Shown one piece after another: positions 23,923 through 35,468 of a stretch of 64,000 nt of DNA. Within the stretch, counting starts at the first letter, position 1. Each line of letters begins with the position of its first letter. Position numbers and translations under genes: made by a program. This DNA comes from Lineus longissimus (taxonomy: Eukaryota > Nemertea > Pilidiophora > Heteronemertea > Lineidae), in the NCBI RefSeq assembly GCF_910592395.1, contig NC_088311.1, positions 9,862,501 through 9,926,500 of the forward strand. Reading direction: 5' to 3'. Below the pieces are notes generated by a model. That model searched no databases. It was not told the origin of the DNA and was given only the letters and a program-made list of their open reading frames with translations.

Positions 23923-24990
23923 AAGCTCTGTACACACTGACAACATTTTGGGAAACATGTTGGCCAACATGTTGTCCAGGTGCGATGTTATCGAAAATGT
24001 TGGCAGTGTGTACAGTTCGGAAACATTTGGTAACATGTTGGCCAAATGTTGCTCAAATGTTGTCGAAATAATACAAAATCAATTTTGTTGCCGAGTGTTG
24101 TCGAGTTTTATCCAATCAGAAATAGGCCACAAATCACATGATCTACCTGAAGCCATGTGATGTAAGCTGCGCTTACACCACGAAATATTGGTGGACCAAT
24201 TGCACTTACACCACCACATTGCCGCGACAAATTGGTTCGGCAATCCATTGCCGATACAAATTGCCGAGCGAATTTGTCCCACCAAGCTTGATGGTCCAAA
24301 TTCGCCCGGCTTGTTGAAAGCTCGGCTTTGTCGTGGTGTAAGCGCAAATGGATCGGCAATTAGCTAGTTAGATGGTTCGGCTCCAGGTGGCGTTTTCGAA
24401 ATGGCGCTTTCTGCTTATTGTTTGCGCGCCATCTGTAGCCGGATTTTATAACTAGCTGCAGCGCTGGTGTAAGCGCTTGGTGGATTTTCGATGGTGCGGC
24501 ATTGGTTCCCGAACCAAGATTGGTGGTCCATTTTCAGGTGGTGTAAGTGCGGCTGTAGTCAAAATAGCAGCCTCCAGCAAGGAATGGTTATTGAGTGAAG
24601 TGGAACAACTTATCGCAGTATGGGAAAGTTGTGCCTGTTTATGGGATGACAGTAGACAGGAGACAGTGGTAGGCCCCATGCTGGCTGGTATATATCCATG
24701 GTCTTGTCCACACTCTTTTCTCATCTTTACGTCTTCTTTGCCGTCTTTCAATCAGGATACGTAAAATTATGGCAGAGCCCTGACAATACATCTTCTTCTC
24801 TTAGAATCTTCCATTGTTTATAAATTTCCGTCCGAAATCCTCATTTTCTCAGAAACATTCGATAACAAGTTGCCCAACATGTTGTCGAATGTTGTCATGT
24901 GTATACAGGGCCAAATTTTTGTTGCCCAGGTGTGTTGCCGAGATGTTTCCGAAAATGTTACCGAAAATGTTGTCAGTGTGTACAGAGCTT
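23923..24990. mobile_element. MITE with 27-bp TIRs carrying a MADF/Myb-like remnant
   Basis: Perfect 27-bp inverted ends: left 23923-23949 and right 24964-24990, reading AAGCTCTGTACACACTGACA inward. Sub-terminal sequence is full of palindromic AACATGTTGGCCAACATGTT and AAATGTTG motifs. The plus strand at about 24560-24650 encodes AASSKEWLLSEVEQLIAVWE followed by SCACLWD, which resembles the start of a MADF/Myb-like gene of the kind Harbinger elements carry. The codon where a start methionine would be expected is ATA. The frame decays downstream. No target duplication is obvious. A second MITE is inserted at 24165-24554. Confidence 0.65.
24165..24554. mobile_element. Nested MITE, 3-bp target duplication
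   Basis: A 390-bp insertion inside the 23923-24990 element. The ends are inverted repeats of the form AGCYGCRCTTACACCAC, flanked by GTA on both sides (24162-24164 and 24555-24557). A 3-bp target duplication fits PIF/Harbinger. Extra GTGGTGTAAGCGC motifs in both orientations occur inside (near 24203, 24334 and 24464). Confidence 0.65.
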
Positions 24991-24999
24991 AGTGACATG

Positions 25000-25985
25000 A
25001 AAAAGTTCCAGCATTTAAAGTGTTAAAATAAGTCTTCTACCTGGCACACTCTATCGCATGACATCTTTCAGTTTTTATCATGGCTGGGCAAAGACATTTT
25101 TCCACCATAAACAATGTCCTCAGTTTCTGTTTAGGCTAGGCAACGTTTTGATAAAAGGTGAACCAGGTAGAAAATACTCCCGATAAGATTTTTTTATCTG
25201 TTTGTGAGAGATCCAATTGCTGTCAAAAGGTGACTTTTTTATGACAGATAGTGAAATGGACTAAGACAACTGGTGCAGTAGGTGAAGAATAAAGTCTCAC
25301 GGAAGTTGTGCATTGAAACTTTTACTCAAATCTGACATTACAAACGCAGAGTCTTTAGCAGGGAGGACCTGTCTGAGGTGAAGATATGGGATGTAAAGTG
25401 ATGTTCTCCCTCCCCCCATCCCCCACTCATGTGGCCCAAATAAGTAGGTCAACTCCCATCTGCCACAGCAGTAAGTGATGTTACCCTCAAAATACAGCAC
25501 AAATTGATTTGAGCATAGAAAATGTATATAAAATGCAGACTTTGAAAAAAGTAATATTATAAAAATGCCGCATCCGGTTGAAAAGACCATAACATCAACA
25601 ATCTCCAGATTCCTGGAGTCGAAGCATCTTATCTTTATGAACCTGATTACCTGGTGACCCACACATCTACATCATATTGACTTAGATTTCCCAGGTTTCT
25701 AATGTTAACCCCTAATTGTCAAATCCTGAACAGGTGAAAAACCGATGTCTGTGACAAGATGGCGTCAATGGCATCGTAAGAAATGCATTCGTTATGAACT
25801 TCACGTGAAGTAAGTCCAAATTGAAAACTAAGTCACGCCTCCAAATCCAAGATGGCCACCATATCTTTGCTGGAAGTGAAGCTAGGCCACAGATTGGGGC
25901 CAAACATCCTCCATTTATGTAATATATGTTTATCTGAGCCCGAGATGATGCTGAGCCATGCACTTCCGTAAACGACTCTGCTATT
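25000..25985. other. Non-coding stretch, nothing recognised
   Basis: No exon recognised. The 121-codon minus-strand frame at 25297-25662 has no domain signature. Confidence 0.4.
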
Positions 25986-25987
25986 TG

Positions 25988-26196
25988 TTAAAAATTTGAA
26001 ATTTGTAACTGGTTTTGAAATTTTCCTATTGCGTACTTGATATTCATTTTGAAATTGCTGTTGTGTCGACAGATATACAAATACAATAGATACCAAGTTT
26101 CAGCAAATTTGCATGCATAATAACCACACTGCCGCATTGTGTATACTTGCATTTCTATTATTCTGATCCACAATTAACTACGAACGGCATACCCCT
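25988..26196. mobile_element. Second, diverged copy of the TTAA-flanked MITE
   Basis: Aligns over about 200 bp with the element at 15305-15519: AATTTGAAATTTGTAA near the left, CAAGTTTCAGCAAATT in the middle, TGCATAATAAC, and CGAACGGCATACCCC followed by TTAA (26197-26200) at the right. The first ~20 bp of the left terminus are not preserved. Confidence 0.6.
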
Positions 26197-26204
26197 TTAA
26201 TGAA

Positions 26205-29200
26205 ACTGCAAAGTTAATTTTGGTGATAACGAATCTCTTTAAGTGCAGAAGCCAAGGAAATAAATATCAACAGATATACTAATGAATTTATTGGCCAATA
26301 ATGTTCTTGAAAGGACATCAAATGATCCGCATCTACAGGGTGTATCAAAAAGATGGCAAATGAGATGTCAGACAAGAATATTACTGGGTTTACTTTAGGA
26401 GTTTTAATGTTGCAAAAGAATCAATTACTCTTTGATTTCAAATGATCGACAATATTCATAATTTTTGCTTGGAAAATTCACCAAACTTTGGCAACAATGA
26501 CGATAAATCTGGGGGTTTTTTTTCCCCGGCCCCCTCTTACAATACCTGTCACATCCTGAACCAATTAAAAGTATGTCTCAAATTCTGACTGATCCAACCC
26601 AAGTGTAAGCGTCTCAAAAAATCATCGGCGGACTTCATGCGCAATATCATCAGCTTCATTCTAATGCTAATGTGCGCTAATACCCCTGATCGAATCTGGG
26701 AGTTTTGAGTCAGCTGCAAAGATTGCTAAAGGACCACTAATATTGCCATACTGTGTGACTAACAAATTAAAAATATTCATTGTCAAGACCTCATCTCTCT
26801 TATTGCATTTTTTAAGGTTCGCTGCTTTACTATTGTTAAGCCCTCTTAGGTATCCCCAAATGGCCTTATGAAAATACGAGATTTTCCAAGTTAATACGAG
26901 ATTCTCCTAAGTTCACTGGTTCGTACAAATCCATTACTGTCAATTTCAAGTGATTGAGATAGCAGACTAGGGTTTTCTTTGCAAAGTTGAAATGTTTTTG
27001 TGATGTTTGTTAACCAAGATCAAACGCACCTTGTATTGTGTGATTTTTAATCCTCGGTCTACATTAATTTAAGTAAATGGAAGTTTCTTCCTCATTTTTC
27101 AGGTGCATTGGTGTACCTATGCCATGCTATCAATTTCTTCTCTAAGGCCATGCAAAATTAGAAGATGGTTTCTTTGTCCAAACCTATTCTCAAAATTGCA
27201 GGAGGGACACTTTATATTTTTATTATCATTGATGTTAGATGTCGGAGTTGACACTTTTCAAGGGAAAATACGTCTATTTCATGACCTAAAGACAGATGTC
27301 CTTTGCTCCAACAATAAAATGAAAGAAATACTTTCAATGTTGATTTACATTATCAGAAATCATACTCAGATATATATCAGAAATGCAGTAATAATGAAGT
27401 GCTGCAAGATGTAAAAATTTTAGAAATTCTATCTTTTGGGACGCGGCGAAAATCGGGGCGGGTTAGGTACAAGAAGCAAGGTTTTATTTTTCCCTAGCCT
27501 TATGTAAGTGCAAATTTAATGGTGCCATGTGGATAATCCAGTAAATGGTCACAGATACTTTTTGATTAAGAACCAAGATCAAAGGGGTAACGTATAGCGA
27601 TATTTCAAATTTAGTTTACAACTTAAAAAAGGAATGCAAAGAACAACTTGACAATACTTGATGTGAAAGTACCAGCAATGACAAAAATAGATCTGAATTG
27701 ATATGACTTTTAGATTCAAATGGCTCAAGAACATTAAATTCAACTACAGGGAGAGAGGGGTATATGCCTCTTCCTGTAGGTAAAAATCAGCCCAAGTCAC
27801 TCTTAAAGTAGCTCATAGCTTTATTTACAGCATTTTTGTTTTTCCATGACATTCACGAAATTATTATTTTCATTAAAAAATAGTGTTAACAAAGTCAAAG
27901 CAAACTCCCAACGCACCCCTATAATTACACCCTAGTTACCCTCTTTCCCATGCCCCTCTAAACCAAACCATTCCTCGAATAAAAGTGTCCTTATTTTAAG
28001 TCTTTCTAAATGAAATCTTACTCCTCGCCAATTAATCCCCTTTGATCAGTCCATAATAAGACGCAACGACCAACCAATTTAGCGAGGTGCCTCGTGCCAA
28101 TTTACACGAAGAACTATGTGATATAAAGCCCACCCCTAGGGGGAGATGACAATTTCCACGCGGGTAATCCGCCAAAAATAAATCGATGGCCACGTTTTTT
28201 TTCTAATCGTATTGCGAGATTGCAGGACTTGGACCATTATGATGCAAATGAGCGCCCAGTTTGATTATTGGGCTCATCTTGGTGTGCTCACGGTTGTCGC
28301 CCAGTCATGAATAATTGCCATCCCTCATCAAAGTTGCTAACTAATTCAATGAAACTTTGCATTCGCTGGGTCAAATCCTATTTATTCAACTTTAGAAGAT
28401 GAATAATGAGACGAAGACGGCTAAGATGGACTCGCTGATGTATCGGATTATCTGACACAATTCAGGTGTTGTTCTATAATCAAATCTGTGATCCCAATTG
28501 TCTGGTTTCGTGTTTCAAATCGTGTCTAAGATAAGGTCCGAGACTGTGATGCTGGTCATGAAACCACACGATCTTAGAGAATTGGTGGTTTGTCTTAAAG
28601 TTGCACCATATTCAGTCCCCTACGCAAAGAGATCATTGAAAAACAAACCTACTCCCCTGGTACATCATTATATGCATTACTGCATAGATTTGTAGTCAAA
28701 TGTCAAATCCTAGACTTTTACAAGGTGAAAAATGGTGCTGGCGCAGTGTCTACCAAAAAACCTCTATCATGTGACAGATTGAGTATTGCATGATGTTAGA
28801 CACATCATTACCTTGATTGAGACGGGTCTGATGTCACCAATGATGTCATGCAACACTCGATTTATAGCGTGACAGAAGTTTACAAGTCCCAAAAATGTGA
28901 TTTTTCGGCACCGAAATCAGAATGAATGAATGTTGCAAGTCCTCGTATGACCAGTTTCACGTTTCAGAATTGCTTCCAAAGTAATGCTTCACTGTTACTG
29001 TCCTTGACTGTTGTAACCTTGATCTCATATTCATATTTCTAGATTTCCTGGAAAAGGCGGTGACATTTCCTCCTCAAGGCAGATCATCAATCAGAGGCTG
29101 AGAAATGATTTCATCTTCCTGGAATGACAGGTGTCATCTGTATTATCTTAGAAGGTTGTCAGTCATTTGAAACCTTTGGCCCTGTTTTCTTCTCCTCTTT

Positions 29201-29410
29201 CAGAAAGACATGATAGATAAAACATCTTGCTTACCGCCACCTTTCCAGAAGATGGCAGGTCATCATCATATTCGGTCTCTGGACTGGCCAGCATCCTTGA
29301 AGATGGCATCGAGTCTTGACCTTTTCAAAGAATGCATCACTCAAATAGAGCTGTCCATCTGACAATGCAGAAAAAGAGGAATATCATATTCAGAAGACTC
29401 GCCGAAGTTG
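26205..29410. other. Non-coding stretch
   Basis: No exon recognised. Around 28000-28450 there is less low-complexity sequence and more CpG than nearby, which could be a regulatory region, but nothing specific can be named. Confidence 0.4.
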
Positions 29411-29790
29411 GATTCACTAGGCCAATAAACCCAATTGAGGCATAACTGTAGTGTCAGGCATAAACGCTCATCCCGCCTTGGAGGAGGAATACTCCCTGGA
29501 GAATGTCACCTCCAAGTGCCGTGCGAACGCTGAAGGAGAAGAAATCTTGGGTCAATAAAAGTTTCTTCCTAACAGTTGGCCTTTCCCTACTGGTGTGTAG
29601 CCAAAACCCCTCACTCGGGTGTACTCTGGTACTTCAGAAATGCTGCTAGTGTGGCTTTGTGTATGCATCACTCTAACAGAGTTGTGCATCTGAGAATGCA
29701 GATACAAAAAAGAGGAACATCAGATTCAGAAGAAATGTTGAATCAATAAAAGTCTCTTCCTTACATTTGCCCTTCTAGCTGTTTACTTGA
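29350..29790 (+). repeat. Degenerate direct duplication
   Basis: CATCTGACAATGCAGAAAAA (near 29357) and CATCTGAGAATGCAGATACA (near 29687) are followed by matching AAGAGGAA-ATC-ATTCAGAAG stretches. TCAATAAAAGT-TCTTCCT also occurs twice (29552 and 29742). The two copies are interrupted and unequal. Confidence 0.5.
29415..29500 (+). repeat. SINE 3' tail fragment
   Basis: GGCCAATAAACCCAATTGAG followed by a short spacer and GCTCATCCCGCCTTGG matches the tail of the SINE at 2170-2432 (GGCTAATAAACCCAATTAG ... GCTCATCCTACTTGG). The tRNA-like head is missing. Confidence 0.6.
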
Positions 29791-29799
29791 GCTGTAGGA

Positions 29800-30785
29800 G
29801 TTCCCAGAAAGATGGATATTGTCCTCCTCTGAGCCCTTGGCACAAATCAAGACTAGGATATACGCATGCAGTTCCCTTTCCTTCGACCTTCAGGCAGGAG
29901 AAGATCAGAACATGTGATGTCAAAGCACTCGATCTTCTGTCATACCCGTTAGTGTCAATATCACTTCCCTTGCTACTGAGGTTGTTGATGTATTGGTTTC
30001 ATTGAATTTTGCCAATCCTTTGAAAGAATTCCTAGAATAACTCATGACATTTTGATGGTGACAACATGTTTTCAGACATTGCTCAGCATCTTTGTTCAAA
30101 TGATCAGGTTCGCTTGCAGGGTTCGAAGGGTTCATGATTGTTCCTGAAGAATGTGAGTTTCAACAATCGTGACTAATGTTATAGTTGATAAAATGATGTA
30201 CGTTGATCCAAAATGGTTCAGAAGTGGTTCAAAATGGTTCAAACTCTGGACTGAAGGGGTTTGGGAAAATTGGTCTCAATATGATGGAACAGTGTTAAGC
30301 AATTGTGCCAATTTGTGTCATTTTGAAGCAGTGATTTTTGGGCCCCAGTGACTTGTGGGCATCATCTTAGCCCGAAAAGTTTAATCCCCACCTCAATAAC
30401 GTGCTGTCTCGTAAAAGGAGGCAAGACATGTGAGTACATAACAGGCAAATGCGAAAGATGTCGGGACAGTACACCAAGTTTTGGGATTCACCGCTGTTGT
30501 TATCCCAACAGTCATTTCTAAAAAATATTCACAATAGCCACATTTGAATAGATGATGATTACCTGAATTGAGCAACTGACCCAGAAGGTTAATGCAAATA
30601 TCTAATTCTGTATGCTCATGCTTGCTCAGTACTACTTTACTGTCAACATGAGAGTTCAAGGAAGCCTAATCAATATTGAAAAACAAGTCCTGAACTGATT
30701 CTTCTCTGAGAGTTCCACAGAATTCCTCTAGGGGGAAATAGTGGTACAGAATTGCACACACAATCATTATTTTATTCGACACTAG
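29800..30785. other. Non-coding stretch, nothing recognised
   Basis: Short chance frames only. Confidence 0.4.
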
Positions 30786-30789
30786 GCAA

Positions 30790-31450
30790 CAGAACCAACA
30801 GTTACTGAGAATTCAATCTTAGGATGCAACTCTCCCCATTGTTGTATGGCTGTACAAGAAGGGGGAAGAGTACTAACAGTTACTGAGACTTCAATCTTAG
30901 GGTGCAACAGTGCCCACTGCTGTATGGCTGTACAAGAAGGGGGAAGAGTACTAACAGTTACTGAGACTTCAATCTTGGGGTGCAACTGTGCCCACTGTTG
31001 TATGGCTGTACAAGAAGGGGGAAGAGTACTAACAGTTACTGAGACTTCAATCTTAGGGTGCAACTGTGCCCACTGTTGTATGGCTGTACAAGAAGGGGGA
31101 AGAGTATTAACAGTTACTGAGACTTTAATCTTGGGGTGCAACTCTCCCCTTTGTTGTATGGCTGTACAAGAAGGGGGAAGAGTACTAACAGTTACTGAGA
31201 CTTCAATCTTGGGGTGCAACAGTGCCCACTGTTGTATGGCTGTACAAGAAGGGGGAAGAGTACTTACAGTTACTGAGACTTTAATCTTGGGGTGCAACTC
31301 TCCCCTTTGTTGTATGGCTGTACAAGAAGGAGGAAGAGTACTACCAGTTACTGAGAATTCAATCTTGGGGTGCAACTGTCCCTATTATTGTATGGCCATG
31401 GGCAACAGTACTAGCAGCTAATGAGAATTCAATCTTAGGATGCAGAAGCC
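30790..31450 (+). repeat. Minisatellite, 78-bp unit, open on both strands
   Basis: Tandem 78-bp units, each including TATGGCTGTACAAGAAGGGG and ACTAACAGTTACTGAGACTT. Unit starts fall at exactly 78-base spacing at 30846, 30924, 31002, 31080, 31158, 31236 and 31314, with partial units on either side. Since 78 is a multiple of three, one strand reads as a 26-residue repeat (MAVQEGGRVLTVTETSILGC...) for 191 codons, and the opposite strand is open for 197. There is no promoter, splice site or known domain, so I read these frames as a by-product of the period rather than genes. Confidence 0.9.
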
Positions 31451-32065
31451 CCAATTGTTGTAACAGACCATTTAACAATGTAATGCGCAACAGTTACTTA
31501 GAACTCAATCCTAAGATACAACGGTCTTCATTGTTGTGTGATGTTGCATAAATCTTAACAGTGCTAGCAGTTAGAAAGCAATCCTAAATGTAACTGTCTC
31601 CATTGTTGTGTGGTGTTGCCTTAATTCTAAATAGTGCTAGCAGTTAGAACGCAATCCTAGGATGTAACTGTCTCCGTTGTTGTGTGGTGTTGCCTTAATT
31701 CTAAATAGTGCTGGCAGTTAGAACGCAATCCTAGGATGTAACTGTCTCCATTGTTGTGTGGTGTTGCCTTAATTTTAAATAGTGCTGGCAGTTAGAATGC
31801 AATCCTAGGATGTAACTGTCTCCATTGTTATGTGGTGTTGCCTTAATTCTAAATAGTGCTGGCAGTTAGAATGCAATCCTAGAATGTAACTGTCTCCATT
31901 GTTGTGTGGTGTTGCCTTAATTCTAATTAGTGCTGGCAGTTAGAATGCAATCTTAGGATGTAGCTGTCTCCATTGTTGTGTGGTGTTGCCTTAATTCCTG
32001 ACAGTCCTGGCAGTTAGAACTCAATCTTAGGATGCAACTGTCTCCATTGTTGCGTTACCATACAA
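31451..32065 (+). repeat. Minisatellite, related 74-bp unit
   Basis: Continues from the 78-bp array with a diverged unit of about 74 bp: GCTGGCAGTTAGAATGCAAT, CCTAGGATGTAACTGTCTCC, ATTGTTGTGTGGTGTTGCC. Around seven copies. Alignable words (CAGTTA, CAATCTTAGG-TG-AACTGT, CC-ATTGTTGT) show that both arrays descend from one sequence. The period is not a multiple of three and the frames are closed. The array ends about 340 bp before the FAM187-like start codon. Confidence 0.85.
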
Positions 32066-32405
32066 CTGTGTGCAACCATTCACTCTAAAGTTACCTACAT
32101 GTATTACTTATTATAGGAAATGCTAAAAATTGACATCTGCAAAATTTGTCTGTGCAAATCGCAACTCAACAATATGTCCTCACAACAGTACAATGCTACC
32201 TACTGTTGCTCATGTCATGAGGTCATTTCAGCTGTGAAGTCAATGGAAGGACGGTGTGAATTTCCCAGAGTGGTCGAATTGTTTGATTTCCATCGATGCT
32301 GCCTGGCTGTTTTCTGAAACGTTTGAACAATTTCTCGACACTCCTTTGCTCTTTTCTCACATTCTGGTTGACGAGACACTTTCTTATATTTGTTTGTCGA
32401 AGAGT

Positions 32406-33815
32406 ATGAGATATTTTTTGCTAACTTTGATTATTTGCAAGGCGGTGTTTGTAAATGCCAGGGATGGGGAAGCCCACGAAGAGCCTCTCGTATTTTCTAA
32501 CTGGAGTCACCAAGCTGACCGAACCCTGCAGGATGGAATCTTTCGAGAGTTTCCAACTGGGAGGTATCCCCGATCAGCCAGCAATGGAGCTAATGGGGGC
32601 ACTTCTCCGGGCGATACGGCGACGATTAAAGAACAGTTTGAGGCGTACTACAAATGCATCGAAAAGAAGAACAGGCTGTACGAAACTATGAAGTCCGTCG
32701 GTGAGATCGTTTTGATCCAAGAAGATCAGCGCCTTGAGGTGTCATGTGACTTGTGTCTCCGGCCGGATCAGGACCAAAAAGATTACGTCGTACGTTGGAG
32801 TCGGGCATTGGCGTTGTCAGGGCGGGAACGATTCATACAACCAGATGGTGAGAAATTTCAAATTATTGGTGACACTTTGGTCGTTCATCGTGTTTCATTG
32901 GAGGATGTGGGGGAATATTATTGCACGAAAAATGGTGGTTTGGAAATTCGGTATGTTGTCGACGTCGTCTTAGTTGAAATGCATCGAGAGGTCGTCGAAC
33001 CAGGCATGTCAGGAAATCTTCCAGCGAAAAACTCTGTTTTGAAGGAGCGGAATTTAAAATTGACCACGCGATGGTTGTCTTGGAGTGAATGTGATAAATG
33101 TGGTCGAGGTGGCCAGAGGCGGCGGATTGGTGTATGCACGGTGTTAAAAAATGACCATGACAAACCGGTTGCACCGCTTCCAATCCCTACTCTTGATCAG
33201 TTTGTATCCGGTGTACCGTGTCGTTCAAGTCTCTTGCCTCCAATTCTCCGAGCATTGAACGAGATTGCAGGGCGCGACAGTGAGATTATGATCGGGAAAT
33301 GTTTTCTGCCGTGTCCGTCATATGCGACGAGAACTTTCACCGATGCCACTGGCAAGGTTGTCGACTCAGTACAAGTTGAAGAAAAATACTTCGACGTTGG
33401 AACTGCAAGGCCGACATTTCTACCACTTGTTTCCAGGAAATCATTATACGAGAAACAAGGAGTAGACATCGTACTAGATTGTCCGCACAAGTCGAAGGGG
33501 AACGTATTAATAAGGTGGCAAAATGGAACAAATCTCATCAATCCTGCGACGATAAAAAAAGCGACAAATGGACGCGTTACAGTTGACATTTACGGCCGTT
33601 TGCATATCAAGAGTTTACAGTTTACAGACACACGGACAATGAGTTGTTGGACTCACGGGCGACTGGTTGCCACGATGAAACTCGTGATTGTCGGAGCTAA
33701 GGATTACAGTATCAAAGACTATGTTGTTTATGCTGGCTGCGGAATGGTTGGCTTAACGATTTTGATAATTGCGATTGGGGTCTGCGCTCAACGGAATAAA
33801 AAAACAATGCGATAG
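32406..33815 (+). CDS. FAM187-like single-pass membrane protein with two Ig-like domains
   Basis: A single-exon gene of 469 residues. I chose ATG 32406 because it begins a clear signal peptide (MRYFLLTLIICKAVFVNA); the upstream in-frame sequence lacks another ATG that would give one. The first Ig-like domain has Cys114, Trp131 and the DVGEYYC motif ending at Cys173. Residues 223-244 (WLSWSECDKC...GVC) form a thrombospondin-type-like WSxC segment. The second Ig-like domain has Cys359, Trp371 and Cys414. A hydrophobic helix at about 439-461 precedes a short basic tail (RNKKTMR), predicting type I topology with the Ig domains outside. N-glycosylation sequons occur at NWS (32) and NGT (373). The order signal-Ig-WSxC-Ig-TM matches my memory of the FAM187A/B family. 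The molecular function of that family is poorly known, so none is claimed. Intact, no frameshift. It lies just downstream of a minisatellite; a poly(A) signal follows at 34087. Confidence 0.8.
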   Translation: MRYFLLTLIICKAVFVNARDGEAHEEPLVFSNWSHQADRTLQDGIFREFPTGRYPRSASNGANGGTSPGDTATIKEQFEAYYKCIEKKNRLYETMKSVGEIVLIQEDQRLEVSCDLCLRPDQDQKDYVVRWSRALALSGRERFIQPDGEKFQIIGDTLVVHRVSLEDVGEYYCTKNGGLEIRYVVDVVLVEMHREVVEPGMSGNLPAKNSVLKERNLKLTTRWLSWSECDKCGRGGQRRRIGVCTVLKNDHDKPVAPLPIPTLDQFVSGVPCRSSLLPPILRALNEIAGRDSEIMIGKCFLPCPSYATRTFTDATGKVVDSVQVEEKYFDVGTARPTFLPLVSRKSLYEKQGVDIVLDCPHKSKGNVLIRWQNGTNLINPATIKKATNGRVTVDIYGRLHIKSLQFTDTRTMSCWTHGRLVATMKLVIVGAKDYSIKDYVVYAGCGMVGLTILIIAIGVCAQRNKKTMR

Positions 33816-34086
33816 AACTTGACTTTATGGTATTTTTTGTTGGGATAGTGGCGAATTCAAGTCAGTTAAACAGACCAACAGAATTGCAAATCTGATGTCA
33901 AGGGGTCTTCATGTCAGTATCGTTTGGATAACACATTCAGTTTAAGACATCAAATCACATCAGATTTCCTGAGAAGATGTCATCATAAACATCCTTGGCT
34001 AACCTAAGGTAGAAATAATGAGTTTTATAAAAGAAGCTTATTGACAGTTTTCAATTATTTCAGTTTTGTTTTTAAAGGTGGATACA

Positions 34087-34092
34087 AATAAA
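34087..34092 (+). terminator. Poly(A) signal of the FAM187-like gene
   Basis: AATAAA about 270 bp past the stop codon at 33813-33815, giving a 3' untranslated region of ordinary length. Confidence 0.6.
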
Positions 34093-34119
34093 GCTTTCTA
34101 CAAAAGAAATTATATCTAC

Positions 34120-35340
34120 TATCGTAGACTTCGTTAGGGTTAAAGTAGGATAACCACACTCGGCAATTTAGACCCCTTGACTGTGTTGTAACAATATCAT
34201 CAGATGTGAAACCCTGGGAAAGTGAAGGTATCCTGATATAAGCAGATCAATTATGTGCTCATTTCTATGAAGTTCTCTTAACATCTGATCTAACTGCCCA
34301 ATTAATCTATGCCTCCGAGCCCGGATTTCTTCCAGGAAACCTGAGGTTATTGCAAATTGTGCAATGTTACGTTTTTTGTAAAAGTATGCCTGGTGTTTGT
34401 GATATTGAGCGTAGAATTGATATGAACCAGATTCAGGATAACCCTCTGACATGTCTAAACTCTTCCTTCTTTTGTAACTCCTCTTATTTTCACGTAGGAG
34501 ATGTCCCCACGAACAGTGATTTTTGTCACTGCATCCTGCAACAATTATTGCTGCGATGAGCGATAAACAGTCACTTGTCTGCAGATTGAACCTGTTATCG
34601 CTGGGTTTGATAATAATTGAAGGTTGCAGCAATTACTGTGCAACAAAATTACAGATTTGCTTTAGGAAAACCTAATCGAGTGATCATTCTGTGGCACAAT
34701 GGGGCAATTATAATCGCGAGTAACCAAGAAAAATTGCTTGTTTACACGATACTTTTGAGCCCAAGCTCCAATGCTGAGTGAGTTTGCCAAAGTTTCCAAA
34801 TCCTAAGCAAGCCAAAAAAGTTGATTTCGTAGTTGATCATATACCCTAAATGCAATCATCTGCTGATTGAAAGATACATGAGAGTCAGTGCCACCCTTAG
34901 AAGACAGGATATGTCACCTACATTGGATACAGAGAATGTATGGTAAATGGCAGTAAATCTAGGGTCAAAGAAACATTGGCATAATCCGAAGGGTTCAAGC
35001 ACCTCTGAACGGATGTTATGAGGAAGGGTATTGATTCTCTGTATAATATAACGTTTTCTGAGAAGCCAAAGCGAGCTACGGCAGCGAGGGATGCTGAAAA
35101 GATGTTGACGTCAATATTAAGAGCGTTGAAATGTCAGGGTGCAATGTTGACAACATAGCAATGACATTGACACCAATTGGGGATAAAAGGAGGGATGGAT
35201 ATTTTTTGTTGGGATTTTTGATATGATGTGTTGTGGCCGTGTTGATGAAGATAACAGGATGTTATTATATTGTGTTGTTGATGTTATTATGATACTTTGC
35301 GTTTAGGAATCGTCAGACTGAATTATGGAGAAAATATTTT
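34120..35340. other. Non-coding stretch
   Basis: Holds a 154-codon minus-strand frame (34632-34168) with no recognised domain and no clear splice or promoter context; a frame of this length is expected about once by chance in a window this size. Nothing else identified. Confidence 0.4.
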
Positions 35341-35358
35341 TTGCACTCTTACCTTTTT

Positions 35359-35409
35359 AGCTCACCTCTTAGCAGAGGTGAGCTTATCCCATACCGTGGC
35401 GTCCGTCGT

Positions 35410-35468
<59 letters not shown>

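Noticed and set aside
30782-31421. Frames of 191 and 197 codons on opposite strands made of a 26-residue repeat
   Set aside because: Both are explained by a 78-bp tandem repeat whose period is a multiple of three and whose unit lacks stops in one frame on each strand. No independent sign of a gene.
30790-32065. CRISPR-like array
   Set aside because: Units are contiguous tandem repeats without unique spacers, in an animal genome.
34168-34632. 154-codon minus-strand frame downstream of the FAM187-like gene
   Set aside because: No recognised domain, promoter or splice context. By a rough stop-codon estimate, a frame this long is expected about once by chance in this much AT-rich sequence.
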